Origin: Fomitopsis serialis
Taxonomy: Eukaryota; Basidiomycota; Agaricomycetes; Polyporales; Fomitopsidaceae
Reading direction: 5' to 3'
Assembly: GCF_022376445.1 (NCBI RefSeq)
Contig: NW_025955122.1
Coordinates: 1 to 64,000 of the forward strand
Length of the DNA stretch: 64,000 bases
The notes under the pieces were generated by a model that had not been told where the DNA came from, did no database searches, and worked only from the letters and a program-made list of their open reading frames with translations. Made by a program: the position numbers and the translations under genes. Below are positions 18,320 through 30,794 of this stretch, one piece after another. The stretch's first letter is position 1. Each line of letters starts with the position of its first letter.

Positions 18320-20796
18320 ATGGCCTACAACGGGCACACAGGCGTCGACGGCCTCGTCGACGCGGAGAAGGTCTCCGTCATGGAGCAGATCCACAAGCAG
18401 GACTCGTACGACGAGAAGAAGGGCTTCAGCGAGGACGTCGTCGACGTCCCGAGCGTCGACTACGACGGCGACGACGCCCAGCTGCTCGACCTCGGCACGG
18501 ACGACCCCTTCCCCGCCGATCCGAACGCGCAGGTCGAGCAGCAGTTCACGTTCCGCGCGGTGTTCGTCGGGTGCATGTTGGGCGCCGTCATCTCGGCGAG
18601 CAAGTACGTGGGGGCCTTCCTGGTTGGTGAGCGTGGACTGACCTAACGTGTTTCTAGTGTGTATCTGGGCCTCAAGACGGGGTGGACGTTCGGCGCGTCC
18701 ATGTTCGGGTCCATCTTTGGCTTCGCCATCCTCAAGCCGCTCTCCAAGGCGCTCCCGGAACGGTTTGGCGGAGGGTACTTTGGCCCCAAGGAGAACGTCT
18801 GCTGCCAGAGCGCGGCGACGGTGCGTATCCGAGCGTCCCTTTGTTGCCATCACTCTTGACTTGGGATCACACAGGCGGCGGGTTCGCTCGGCCTGCTGTT
18901 CACCTCTGGTTTCCCCGCAGCATACCAGCTTGGCCTGCTCGGGGCGAACCCCTCTGAGGACTTCGGGTGAGTCGCGAAGCGCACATTCCTGTCTTTGCAT
19001 GATGTGACACCGCGGATCCGCCAGGCGTCTCATCACGTTCACGATCTGCTGCGCCTACGTCGGCATCTTCTTTACCATGCCGCTCCGCCGGCTGTACATC
19101 CTCAAGCTGAAGCTGACCTTCCCGAGCTCGGTCGCCACCGCGTACACCATCCGCTCGCTGCACGTCGGGAAGGACGCCGCTGCCAACGCGCGCAAGAAGA
19201 CGTGGGCCCTCGTCGTCTCGTTCTTCGTCTCCATCTGCTGGAGGGTCACGAGCGAGTATGCGCCAGGAATCATGTGGGATTGGCACTGGAGCTGGTGGTT
19301 CTACCGTGCCGGCTGGGAATGGATTATCTGCGCCGAGTCCTGGGTATGTCTCCGTTCTCTCTTCCATGTCAGCGTTCTGAGCAATTCCAGGGCTGGATAT
19401 GGGAGTGGACGCCCGCCTTCATCGGCTGCGGACTCCTCGTTCCTATGAACAGCTCTGCCTCGTTCGTGGGCGGTGCTGTGCTCGCCTGGGCGATCATCGG
19501 CCCTGCGCTGGTGGCGACGAACCGTGCCTTCGGCGAGCCCATGTCGCCACTCTACCCAGGCTACCTCGACTACTCCAACATGGACCTCCCCGACCCCGTC
19601 CACCGGCCCTCGCCCGAGTACTGGATGATCTGGCCCGGGTGCATGCTCCTTCTGACGTCCAGCGTCGCGGAGATTGCGGCGAACTACAAGACGATCGTGA
19701 CCGCGTTCAGCGTGCTGCTCGAGCCGGCCGTCATCAAGGTGCGGCGGCTCGCGAACCTGCGCGAGAGCAGCGTGCGGTTCGAGAAGGAGGACGGGTTCTA
19801 CGACCCGGTCCCGCTCGAGGAGCAGACGCCGTGGTGGATGTGGACGGGCGGGCTCGTGCTCAGCACGATCCTCACGATGCTCGTCATGAAGTACCAGTTC
19901 GACCAGAACCCCGGTATTACCCTCCTCTCGATCTTCTTCGCGTTCATATTTTCGCTCGTCGGCGCGGAGTGCGTCGGGCGCGTGTCCGTGAACCCCGTTA
20001 CCACCCTGGGGAACTTCTCGCAGCTGGTGCGTGTCCGCCACGTTGGGATCGGCGTGTAGATTCTGATTGACGTCGTGTGCAGATCTTTGGTGGGATCTCG
20101 AAGGGCTCGGGGCTCTCCCCACAGCGGAACGAGCTGAACAATGGGCTCACCGGGATGATCACTCTCGCCGCCGCGGAGCAGTGCTCCGACATGCTCGGCG
20201 ACCTGAAGGCGACGCACCTGCTCGGCGCGTCCCCACGCGTACAGCTCTACTCCCAGTGCTGCGGCGCGCTCGTCTCCATATTCCTGAGCACGGCGATGTA
20301 CGTCGTCTTCAGCAAGGCGTACCCGTGCATCAACACGCTCTCCTCGTCCACATGCGAGTTCGCCGTGCCCGACGTGAAGAGCTGGCGCGCCGTCTCCATC
20401 GCCGTGTCCTCTTCCTCGCTGCCGATCCCGCTGTCGTCGGGGATCACCGCGCTCGTGTTCATGGGCATGGTGCTCGTCAGCACGTTCCTCAAGTACCGGT
20501 TCGTCCCCGCGGGCAAGCAGCACTGGGTCCCGAACTGGAACGCGGTCGGGATCGCGTTCGTCCTCGGGCCGTCGAACACGTACCCCGTCGCGATGATGTT
20601 TGGGTCGCTCGTCGCGTTCGTGTGGCGGCGCCGCTGGCCGAACGCGTGGTTCTTGGTCGGGTACGCGATTGCGGCGGGGATGATCGCGGGCGAGGGCCTG
20701 GGCGGGATCGTGAATGCGGTGTTGCAGATCGGGAAGGTGAGCGGGAACCTATATGGGACCGCCGTGGGGTGCCCGATGAACGCCTACTGTGGATGA
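18320..20796 (+). CDS. Oligopeptide transporter (OPT) family membrane protein
   Basis: Six exons (18320-18603, 18658-18820, 18875-18966, 19025-19343, 19391-20026, 20083-20796) with 47-58-bp introns give 735 residues, the normal size for the family. After an acidic, hydrophilic N-terminal tail of about 70 residues come about 14-16 membrane segments. Family landmarks are SASNVYLGLKTGWTFGASMFG, GYFGPKENVCCQSAATAAGS, PSSVATAYTIRSLH, VPMNSSASFVGGA, GISKGSGLSPQRNELN and GPSNTYPVAMMFGSLVAF. OPT proteins are proton-coupled importers of small peptides, glutathione or metal chelates at the plasma membrane or vacuole. The KENVCCQSAATAAGS style fits the branch nearer to yeast Ygl114w and plant YSL proteins than to the classic tetrapeptide carriers, so substrate is uncertain. 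Confidence 0.95.
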
Positions 20797-21653
20797 GGGT
20801 GGGCAGTATTGTCTATAGAATGTCTCCGAGGTGACGACTAGCTACGTAGTACACGAGGACCGCATGTATCAGTATAGATTGTTGTTAGAAGGACTCCCGA
20901 TCACTTATGAGATGGACTGTGATGACTTGTGTCGAATGACAGTCGGTAGGTTGAGTCAGGATGATGTGGAACACATCACCGGTGGGAATTCACGAGATTT
21001 CGCTCCTGCAATACCTCACAGGCTGATAGGCAAAAGGGCACCCGACAGTGAAGCTTTGAAGTCTTATTCGCGGAGGACGACTTTGTCATCGAGTTCGGAA
21101 AGTATGACGGGGAGATGTTCAGTCCACCGACAACCAGGTATGTTATAACCCGATCACATGCCCAAAGGCCATATTCCGCCAAATAAGTGCTGCTCGTTGG
21201 CGTCTCAGTATGCCCTGCTGAATGCCGGAAGCATTGCCTCGGTGTTGACCCTTCCCTAGTTCAATAGCGTCTGACGTCGCATATCGCGCGATGTCCTTGA
21301 AGTCTCTGCAAAGAGGTCGTCATTGTACACAAGGCTCGTGCGCATGAACGTTTGAACCCTTGCTACTGGCTGGCCCAGCGCCGGGATATTGTCTATCCAC
21401 GTCCTGTGAACATGTCTGCGAATCCTGGAAGAGCCAGAGAATGCCTCCGAGATACATTCCCAAGGAGCATTGTCAGATGACAGGACGATGACTGTGCGAG
21501 GCCGGGATAGGTAATGAGTCCGAGGAGTAGATACAAGAACACGGACTCGGAGGGCTGTTGGGAATATGTATCTGACGATCCCTGCGTGTTACTCTTCGTA
21601 ACTGAGCACTACCGCTTAGGTGTTAACACAAGCTCTCCGTTAACCGTTGGACG
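20797..21653. other. Intergenic region between OPT and GST genes
   Basis: No gene recognised. One plus-strand frame near 21070-21185 reads EDDFVIEFGKYDGEMFSPPT and looks protein-like, but it has no start, no clear splice sites and no family match, so it is not called. Confidence 0.45.
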
Positions 21654-22552
21654 ATGGGTGCATTACCGGACACCGACGTGATCGTCTTCTACGACATTCC
21701 GAGCGACACCCCCAGCAAAGCCTGGTCGCCCAGTACCTGGAAAACGAGGTCAGCACAATTCTACCCTCATGCGGTCCTTCACTCACGTATGTGGTCTAGG
21801 TACGCACTTAACCTCAAAGGCTTGCCGTACCGTACACAGTGGGTAGAGTACCCCGACATCGCGGCGCTGCTTCAGTCCTTTGGACTCGAGCCGACTGACC
21901 CGGGCACAATCCTGCCATACACGCTCCCCGCGATTTACGACCCGCGCACAAAGCGCGCCGTCGCTGAGAGCGCGAAGATTGCGGCATATCTGGATGATAC
22001 CTACCCCGATACGCCGGCGGTGTTGCCGAAAGAGCTGCGCGCGTTCCAGGTACATTCATCCCCTGTCCTCATCACGCACCCTATTCCTTCACATGCGGCG
22101 TGCCACTGACGCTCTCGTCACTGTTGTAGGCTGCCTTCCAGCACGGCTTTGGCACGGTCGTCCAGCCCGCAGTCTTGCCCCTCTTCCTCCCGCGCACGCT
22201 CCCCATCCTCACGCCGGCCTCGCAGCCCTACTTCCGACGCACGCGTGAACAAATGTTTGGAACCAAGATGGAGGAGATCTGTCCTCCGCCCCAGTACGCC
22301 GCGCAGTGGGCCGAGATTGAGCGCGCGTTCGGCGTCCTGGCCGGGTGGATGGACGACGCGGGGGATGGCCGGTTTACTATGCTCGGCGGAGCAGTAACGC
22401 ATACAGACCTGAGCGTTGCGGGCTGGCTGGTGTGGATGCGGATCGTGACTGGGAAGGAGAGCGAGGAGTGGCGCGCGCTGGAGGGCTGGCATGGGGGCCG
22501 GTGGAAGAGGCTGATGGATTTGGTGGAGCCGTGGTATGACTACAGTCGGTGA
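21654..22552 (+). CDS. Glutathione S-transferase, fungal FuA-like
   Basis: Three exons (21654-21748, 21800-22049, 22130-22552) give 255 residues. The N-terminal thioredoxin-like domain has VIVFYDIPS and SPSTWKTRYALNLKGLPY. In FuA-class enzymes the Ser of this SPxTWK motif stabilises the glutathione thiolate. ILPYTLPAIYD follows with the cis-Pro, then AVAESAKIAAYLDDTYP, where Glu-Ser binds the glutamyl group. The all-helical C-terminal domain runs from about residue 105 to the end. FuA transferases are expanded in wood-decay fungi and bind or conjugate wood extractives and lignin fragments. The gene is convergent with the MFS carrier, whose stop lies about 310 bp downstream on the other strand. 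Confidence 0.92.
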
Positions 22553-22864
22553 ATTGCTGAAGCGTGGCGCAAATGATACGTTAAAGGGATGTCAGAAGTG
22601 AACACCGGACCTGTTAAACAAACCATCAGGCTGATTGAGGTCGGTCGCATGGCGCCGCCGACTCTTCCCGCAGTTGCCGATAGCTCAGTTGAGAAGCATG
22701 AAGACCACCGGCCAACGTCTGGATCCCATGCTTTCATGGCTCGGGCTTGAACAGCAATATTGGATTTCGGCATTTCAAGACTACAGCTCGTTCGCTTTAT
22801 AGCGACGCTCTGTATACATCGATTAATCATCGCAGATTCGCGGAGCTCGCCAGTCAGTTAGAGC

Positions 22865-24772
22865 TCAAGTCAATTGCGTTCCTCGTCGCTTGACTGTCAT
22901 TTGCCTAGCAGGGACCAACAGCGATGCACCCACAAGCATCACGATCTGCACGGATCGTCTGTCATCAAGTCAATCATGCGTGGCGCAACACTCACCCCGC
23001 TGAAAATGATGGCTTTATACCAGTACGTGTTGTCGGACCCGAGAAGCGCGCCGTCGATGGGCGTTCCTACTAGAATCGGGAATGACGTTGCGAAGAAGAG
23101 CATGCCGATGCGAAGTCTAGAATGGATTGAGTATGAATGTGAGACATTGAAGGTCAAGGCACGTGGACAGTAGAAAAACGACGAGGGAAGAGAGGCTCAC
23201 CCTGTCTCGTCCTCGGTGCGTGCGAGGATTCCCATAGCGGGAGGAATTAGCGCATTGGCTGTCCAGGTTGACGTAGTGAATATGCGAGAGGTCAGATGTT
23301 GGTATGAAGGAACGTACCTGATCCAGTGGCAAAGCCGTACAAGATACTGAATATGATAACCGCGGGTACGTTCGTCACACCGAACATCGCGAAGAGGAGG
23401 ATCCCACAAGAGTAGAAGATCGGGATGATCATGTTGTATGGCCCCACGTAGTCGGCGACAAAGTTGGGAATGATTCGCCCGAACACAGAGCCGGCGTTGA
23501 GGATCGATATCTACGGAGAGTCATTGAGCGTCGAAAGGGGTGGAAGACAGGCGGAACATACCGTGTAGAAGGCGAGGTCCTCAGACATGCCATGCAGACG
23601 CACCCAGAGTTGGAGGTAGAAGTCTTGTGCGCTGTATCAGCACATCCGAATCGTTGTACAGAACACAACTACCACGTACAAGGGAAGTACATCCCGAAGA
23701 AGAATATAACGGTGCTTCAAAACGATCAGCATCATGAGAGATGGTTAGGGTAGAAGTCACTCACGCGATTACCGTCAGTATATACGGCGGATCTACCATG
23801 ACGGTTTTGATCGGCACTTGACCTCCGGTTTTATTCTTCGTACCAGGGAGACGAGTCTTCATGATACAATTTGCGACTACGAGAAGGACAAGCATGAGAA
23901 AGGCAACTGCGCGCGTGCCCCATGCAAATCCCGCCGGGCCGTTGAACAGTCTGTTGAGCATGATCGGCATCACAACGCCACCACACGACGAGCCTGATAA
24001 ATCGACTGTCAAGTTCGTTGTAAAAGAGAGCTCAATAAGGAGTAAAACCTGCTTGGACAAGCCCGAGAGCGAGTGCACGCCGCTTCTTCCAATAGTGCGA
24101 CTGAAGGCAGAGTGCAGGGGTCGTGGTCAAGCCGCAGCCGACGCCCATGAGAAGACCTTGTGTTAGTACCAGCCCGTAGTATTGGCTCGGGTCGCAGATG
24201 GAAAGCATGAACACTCTGCGGGAGTGAATAAGTACCGCCACGATGCTAGCGATATGCGTATGCTAACAGTGTACTTACGATAGGAGGATGAGGAACGAGC
24301 CGACAAGGAACTCATGCCGGAAGTACCCTTGGTCGAACCATCTTCCGGAAAGGATACCCATCCCAAAGAGTAGGAAGAGCTGAGAGGCGATCAGCATCAT
24401 ATTGGTAAATGTATATATGACATAGCGTACTTGCAAAGAGCCAATCCAACTGATATCGGATGACGTACCGGCACCCGCTTGAACGAAGTAGTCTTGAAAT
24501 ACCCCGAATGAGGTGGAAAATCCAAAGGTACAGAACGTGGTACACGATCTGCAATGCAGTATGGGTGAGCTTATGAGACGTATGCAGTCGAATCGAACAT
24601 TTCGCTGAACGTACCCTCCTAGGACAGCCATCCAAGCCCACAGGCCGCCGTCGGGGATAGGATTTAGCTCATCCGAGGAGCATGTCGACTCAACCGCGTC
24701 GACAATCCCTTTCTCGTCGACTTCTGGCGTAGTCGGCGATTCGATCACTGAGTCCTCGTGCTTCGTCGACAT
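22865..24772 (-). CDS. MFS monocarboxylate-type transporter
   Basis: Eleven exons (24772-24615, 24548-24431, 24379-24279, 24215-24049, 23993-23765, 23714-23680, 23623-23563, 23511-23318, 23258-23201, 23116-22996, 22945-22865) with 50-84-bp introns give 440 residues and keep frame throughout. A hydrophilic N-terminus ends in NPIPDGGLWAWMAVLGG, the hallmark of the fungal MCT group. It is followed by 12 membrane segments with FGFSTSFGVFQDYF, GRWFDQGYFRHEF, YWKKRRALALGLVQAGSSCGG and SVFGRIIPNFVADYVGPYN. Relatives in yeast (Mch family) carry riboflavin or unknown acids, and others in secondary-metabolite clusters act as efflux pumps. The substrate here is unknown. One donor (24048) is GTTTTA, weaker than the rest. 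One acceptor (23624) is CAAG. Both joins restore the family sequence. Confidence 0.93.
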
Positions 24773-26333
24773 CCTACGTAGTACAAGACAGTGAGCGCGA
24801 GGAAAACGTGAAGATAAGTGAAGGCATGCCTTGGTAGCTAAAGTGGACTGTCTTGATCAAGGTCCGGGTGTACAACATAGTTCCGACGTAGTATATGACC
24901 GCGCGGCCGTGTACTGTTTCCGATTGTCTATGCGTCACGTCGACCAGCTCCTCTTTTTCGAAGCTGGAGGCTCACTGGTTCATTGGTAAAGCACTACCGA
25001 CGGGAACCCGTTCTTGTTTCTCCCGTAGGTCATCTGTCGTGGAGTTGAAGGTCCACTGATCATCTGACCACCCGTAGCATTCAGCTCCTGGTGAGAACGG
25101 GGGCTAAATGTGAGCGCATCTATTCTGTACAGAGCGCAATGCTCAGCGAGTGTGCTTCGGAGACGCATTTGCGCAGCAGCTACACACCTGGTGATGAGTC
25201 TCGGGAGAGCTAGTGGGCCTGGAGTGGTGGACACCGACGAACTGGCTGCACTTCCTTCAACTTAGGGAGCTTTCCGACGCTCAACAGGAGTATCCGAAGG
25301 CCAGATCCCGCAGTTCTTACCGCAATGTGGCTTCTATCTTGCAGAAGCAACACTGAGTGGACGTCCGACATCCACTCGAGACTTACTGCCGGACAAAGAG
25401 CAAGCCTGACAGCTCGATGGCGGAGGGCCGACGGCAGAGTCCTGAAAGTCGAGGTTGTTAAACTTACTACAGAAGGGACCTTCGCAATCTGTAGTATCGA
25501 CACTAAGGTCATAATGCTCATGCGTCACAATCAGACTAACTGCCCTATGACGTACCTGGGTGTCAATGGTAGGTACTCGAGGGTTTGGCGTTCAAGCACG
25601 AGTAGTTCAATCTGCCGCAGGCGCGCAGACGTGATGGTTGCCATCGCTGAACTTCATTTGCCAGCTAGCAAAGTCTAAGGCATTCAGCATGATGCGCGCG
25701 CTCACTCAGGATGAGAATTTGAACGTACACAATAGTAGCCTTACGTTACCACGTCCCATACTCGTAGAGCAATGACACGAGGTGATTAACGTGCTGCGCA
25801 ACCTCAACCAGTCGTTTTAAATGAAGCGAAGTGTTGCCTATACTAGAGGGTAAGCCAGCATGTCATGGCGTGTAACCAACGTGTAACAGGTTTGTAGCAG
25901 GCGCGCCCGCCACATGCTTATGTCAGCAAGTAGATACATCGCCGCGCCAGCCTGTAGTACCGTAGTGTTTCACCTTTCCAACACCATTATTTGAGTCTAT
26001 CCCAAGCCCGTTCTCGCTCGTTCTTCCCACTCCGCGCGACCGCAGCCACAACGACCACCCGAGTCGACCTTGCCCATTACAAGGTTGCGGTGTGACGAGC
26101 GCTTAGTGACTGTACTTGAATCATGAACCTGCCGGACGTCAATTACCCTACGACTGGGATTCTCAAAGCCACCAAAATAGAGGACATAATACTTTACAGC
26201 CAGTGATACACAGAGTATCAATTACAGCGTTGATGAGTATAAGTCTAATTTTGTCATGGATATGCCGCCATACTGAACTGCCACACAATCGTACAATCGT
26301 TAATAGCATCCACGCAACGTCTACGTCTAGACG
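24773..26333. other. Intergenic, no gene recognised
   Basis: Short open frames only. The region holds the 5' flank of the MFS gene and the 3' flank of the first DUF6535 gene. No repeat or RNA gene stood out. Confidence 0.5.
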
Positions 26334-29320
26334 TCACTTCAATCGTATACCAGCTTTCGTAGTATCAAGTCGGGGGCGCGTTGACCTCCTCGTCCGAGTC
26401 GCTTGTCGAGGTGTAGGTCGCGGCCTCTCTGACAGGCTTCCAGTCCCTTCCAAAGTACTGATCGCCTCGCGCGCCTCATCCTCACACCATTTTTGCAAGA
26501 GAAGATCGAGAAGTTCAGGAACTCCCGACTCTGGTCTCCGTAGATGCGCCAGGATCCCCGAACGGAACCTCGAGTCGGTCGAAATGTATCGCAGGTCAGC
26601 CATCATTGTCAGGACCGTCTTGATCGACTTGGGCGGGTTGAACACCGCAGAAGCGACCCGCAGCGCCGCGATCATCTGCTCGCCAACGGCCCACGCGGAG
26701 TGGTTGTCGAAGACGAACTCATCCACGGGGGGCACGATCGGCGTGGGCACGCCAGAGTTGAGGATGGTGAACCGGCACGCGGCGCCGTACGCGACGCGGT
26801 GAATCGCTATCCTGGTTTCGGGGTCGCTGTGTCTATGGTCATGGCTGCACATGAACTGGAGTATCTCGAGGGTGGAATGAGTGATCTGCTCGCGGTCGAT
26901 CTTGAGCGGGCCCAGATCTGTGGGGCAGTAGTAGCCGAGGAATCCAGACACGCGGACGACACGTCTCAGCAGGCGCAGCGAGTCTTGTAGGGAGAAGGAA
27001 CCGTGCTGCCAGCTCGCCGCTGCCTGACTGTCATCGCAGTTCCAGGAGTCGAGTAGCTCCGCGTGTAGTTCCTGCAGAAATGTAGGGTACCGCGTAATCA
27101 GCGCCTCTATCAGCTTGATACGATCCGCCTCTTCGAGCTTGTCGGACGACCGACCAGGAGCATACGTTGAGTACAGCAACTCCTCGAGTACTACGAGCAT
27201 TGCGTGGAGCATCACGGGATGCTGCTTTCTCGGTGCGAGGACGTTGCTTCTCAGGGCATCCAACAGCCGGTCCGTGCGTCGCACCTGCGTGATGAGCAAG
27301 TGGAAGTCGTCAAACTTGGGAATTAGTCTACGCTCGGGAATGGAGAGCACGCAGAGGGCCCAGCAGATCTGGCGAAGGAGCGCAAAGTCCATGCCGGGAT
27401 TGTGTAGCACGAGTGAAGCAAATGCGTCGAGAGCGCCGTGCTTGTGCTCAAGGCGTGCGGAGACAACCTCGGTGGGCTTGGTCCACTGGGGAGGGTCGAT
27501 CACGCGCGTGGCAACGTAGATGGTGGTGTTGACGATTGACATCCTGTCTTCGCTCTCCAGTGTGTTCAGCCTCTTGAACGGCATCAGGCGAGCGTAGTAC
27601 TCTTTCACAGACTCCTTTAAGTTGCCCGAGTACCACGTGAGAGGGAAGGCGACGAGCTGCAGCCGGAGTCTATGCGAGAACAGGATGATGTCGCCCGGGA
27701 TCTCCTCCACAGCGTCCTCGTCGATACAAGAGAGCCGCATCGTCCGGAGGGCGAGGTCCGCGTTGAGCGACATGGTCTCCTGCGGTCGCTTGTACGTCCT
27801 CGGCAGGCCCCAAGGCGTCGGGATCGCCCTCGCGTCATCGTCAACCACCTCCGTGAGAAGCCTCGCGAGGGCCCTCTCCACGAGCGCATACTCGTTCTGC
27901 ACGGAGGACTTGAGGTCGTCGAACTCGAACTCCTCGAGCCAGCGGAGCCACTGGGTGAGGAAGCGCACGGAGCCCGCGTCGATGAAGAGGTTGCGGTACG
28001 CGACGAGGTGCGGGAAGCGCGCGATGGAGTGGGCGAGGAGCTCCGCGTCCTGGTCCGTGAGGCCCATCTGGAAGGACTCGACCATGCGCGAGAGCACCTT
28101 GGAATCCATCAACGCGGCGTTGCCGAAGATGTAGTTGATCTCGCGCGAGTGCGAGTCGACGAGCGGCGCGGCGTACGCGCGCATGATGTACTCCGTGCGC
28201 AGGATGGGGCCACGAGCGGGATAGGCCAGAGAGGGTGGAATCTCGATGCCGCAATAGGAGATCATGCGCAGGAGCGTGCGGTAGCCCTTGACCAGCGGGT
28301 ACGTGATCTTCCAGGACGTGTAGATCGACCTGCGGAGGAACTCCCAGGTCCACGTCGTAGGATCGACCGACGTCCTGTATGGGCAGGTGGACGAGAGGTG
28401 TGAGAGGACGTAGGTACCGATGTAGATACCGACCGTCAGTCCGATGAGCACCGTCGCGACGATGGCGACAGTGGTGTTTGTCGCCCAGAGGAAGTCAATG
28501 AGGCCCGCAAAGAAAAGGAGAAGCGACATGTGGAGAAGGAGCGGTAGACACTCGAGTGCGGAGGAAAGATTCCACGCGCGTGCGTTGTCGTATCGGTACT
28601 GAAATTGCCGCCCGCGACCCTCGACCGACGGGTGAAGGTCCCCGTCGAGGCTCGCGAGCCATTGTTTGGCGAGGATGGTGAGGAAGGCGACGGACACACT
28701 GACGACGAGACTTGCGAACCAGAATGTGTTCACGCGGACGGCGTAGTCCTTCGGAATGAACGCGCGGGTTGATGATGCAACGAACGTTGTTGATGCCTGG
28801 ACCGGCTGAAGGGTTCCGTTTGTATGCAGCGAAGCGATGATTTGCTGCAGTAGATCGACTGTGGCTTGACCGGAGTCAGGGCGAAGGCTCGGATATGAGA
28901 GAACTACGAATGCGGTGATGACGGCAGAGAAAAGGGTTGCCTGCACATTTGGTTTAGTCGCACGAAGAACTGCATATAGCCAGACGGCAGCACGCACGAA
29001 GAGGAGGAGCGAGTCCATCTCCTTGTTCCATTTTTCGACGAATTCTGCGCGCCACCGCGATGCTTGGTCGTTGTAGACCTGCCATACATTATGTCGTATG
29101 TCCGACTTAAAAGTATATATTCAGCCTGGTGAGGCACTAGACGCAAGAGGACACAACTCACATTTGTGGGGAGATCGGCCTCCTCTGGAAGCTATGGGAA
29201 AGTGGCATATATTCAATTAGTATTTATCAGCGGACGGAGGAAGGATTGGGTCACCGTTGATTGGTGTGCTGACATGTCAGGTCGCCGAGGAGGGGGGGTA
29301 CGAGAGGGTGACATCCTCAT
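26334..29320 (-). CDS. DUF6535 multi-pass membrane protein (paralogue A)
   Basis: Five exons (29320-29255, 29191-29162, 29078-28998, 28940-26334) fit the frame as four coding blocks separated by introns of 63, 83 and 57 bp, giving about 927 residues. The N-terminal block VYNDQASRWRAEFVEKWNKEMDSLLLF followed by ATLFSAVITAFVV is the DUF6535 signature. Four membrane segments lie in the first 270 residues (AVITAFVVLSY; FWFASLVVSVSVAFLTILAKQWL; LLLHMSLLLFFAGLIDFLW; TTVAIVATVLIGLTVGIYIG). They are followed by a long cytosol-type region of about 650 residues and a basic Arg/Pro-rich tail. The family is abundant only in Agaricomycetes and its function is unknown. The third intron is 57 bp with no stop in frame, so unspliced transcripts would still be translated. 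The first exon and start are the least certain part. Confidence 0.85.
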
Positions 29321-30794
29321 GGGCAACCCCTATGAAAACTGTTAATTGAGCACCACATCGATCACCGGATTACATGCCTCTATGAGGGGAACGGGAGAAA
29401 GGCGAGATCGGTTGAGGGCTGACATTGAGTCCTAAGGGGGGACGTTCAATGACAGTCGTGTTCATCGGCGAAGCATCCTGGAGGGCACACTCGTCACTCA
29501 CCATGCAGCTACGATTCCTAACGTTGAAAGGTATACACGGGCTCGCTCGAGCGCAGCGCCATTGTTAAAGGGTCTTCATGAATGCATCAGCGCGCGAGCC
29601 ACATAACTTGTCCACTGTCATACCGACCGCCACAGCGAGCGATACGTCGTGTGAGTGTGGCCCGCGCGTCATCCTCGCCCCATTCAGAAACTAGACTGAT
29701 GCATGGAAGCCGTCCATTCACAGTCTACTTCGAAATGTCAGTTGCTTGGACGAGGCCTTACTCAATACAGGTCCAAAGCCGGCTGCCCCTGGTGGCATAA
29801 AGCAGCATGCTGAGTCAACGCGATCGCGAGTCAACTGCCATGGACCATACTGACCGGTAGGACGACACCTACGTGGCAGACGGTGTAGAGCGTACATATA
29901 GCTCACCTTCCAAGTTAAGCGTGTGCGACCCAGAGTATGGCCTGGGATATTCCGCGGGGCTAGGCACACATCGGGGGCAGGCCGGTGATGGCTGGAAAAT
30001 TCCGCACAGATCCTGTACAGACGTTCACGTATGTGCTGTCTTTCGCCGGCCGGTACCTCCGCATTTAGCAGAAGATAGAAAGCAGACGCGCTGCACAACA
30101 GAGTTCAGTGAACATGCATCAGTCAGCCGCGGTCAAGTACGGGAGGTTCTCTGGTGTGACCGTTCAGTCAGAAGGCCGCCGCGGACATACGCAGGTGGAC
30201 AATATCACTTACCACGTAGACGTTCGATACCATCCAGTGCAATGGGACGATGCAATGGCGGCTATCCGCAGCATGATGCGATGTCGATGTGAGTGGGCCA
30301 GCTGTGCGACCGGAGTGGGATGAATGGACGATCCTGTGCAAGCCTCGCATGCCCTTGTGTCCTACGGTATGTTGTGCAATGACCTTGCTGTGCCAAGACT
30401 CAAAGTCACGGTAAGTGTGAGCGACCTTGCCATAGAGTCATGCACATGAACGTGAAGTTCGTGGACCTGAGAAGCACTCAGCGCAGTGGCGGTAATAGCC
30501 TGAGGGCGCCGATGTCACGCCATGACTAAGCACCCTAGCAAGCGTCAGAGGCCAAAGGGCTGTGTCACCGTAAACATTCTGTCAAGTCGGATGCGCCAAG
30601 GAATCGACTGGGTTTGCGAGTTGAATAAGATACAGGTATGATCGGTAGACAAGCGTACTCCTGTTGCCCGGTGGGAGGATAACAACCTTCAATGAGGAGA
30701 TGATACTGACTCGTGACCAAGCGCAATGAACCTGAGGAGTGGAAGCCAGTGCGTCAGTACGACCTCTACCACTGGTACTCGACAACGGTCCATA
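29321..30794. other. Intergenic, contains a block related to 35.8-36.3 kb
   Basis: No gene recognised. From about 29940 to 30130 the sequence is collinear with 35815-36015. Shared segments include GCGGGGCT-GGCACAC, the GGCCGG-GA-G stretch, ACGTTCACGT-TG-GCT-TC and CATGCATCAGTCA. A second shared segment, GACTAAGCACYCTAGC, lies near 30525 and near 36290. Confidence 0.55.

Noticed and set aside
18224..20523. Long frames antisense or out of frame to the OPT gene
   Set aside because: Shadow frames of a GC-rich coding region. The spliced plus-strand model accounts for all conserved motifs.
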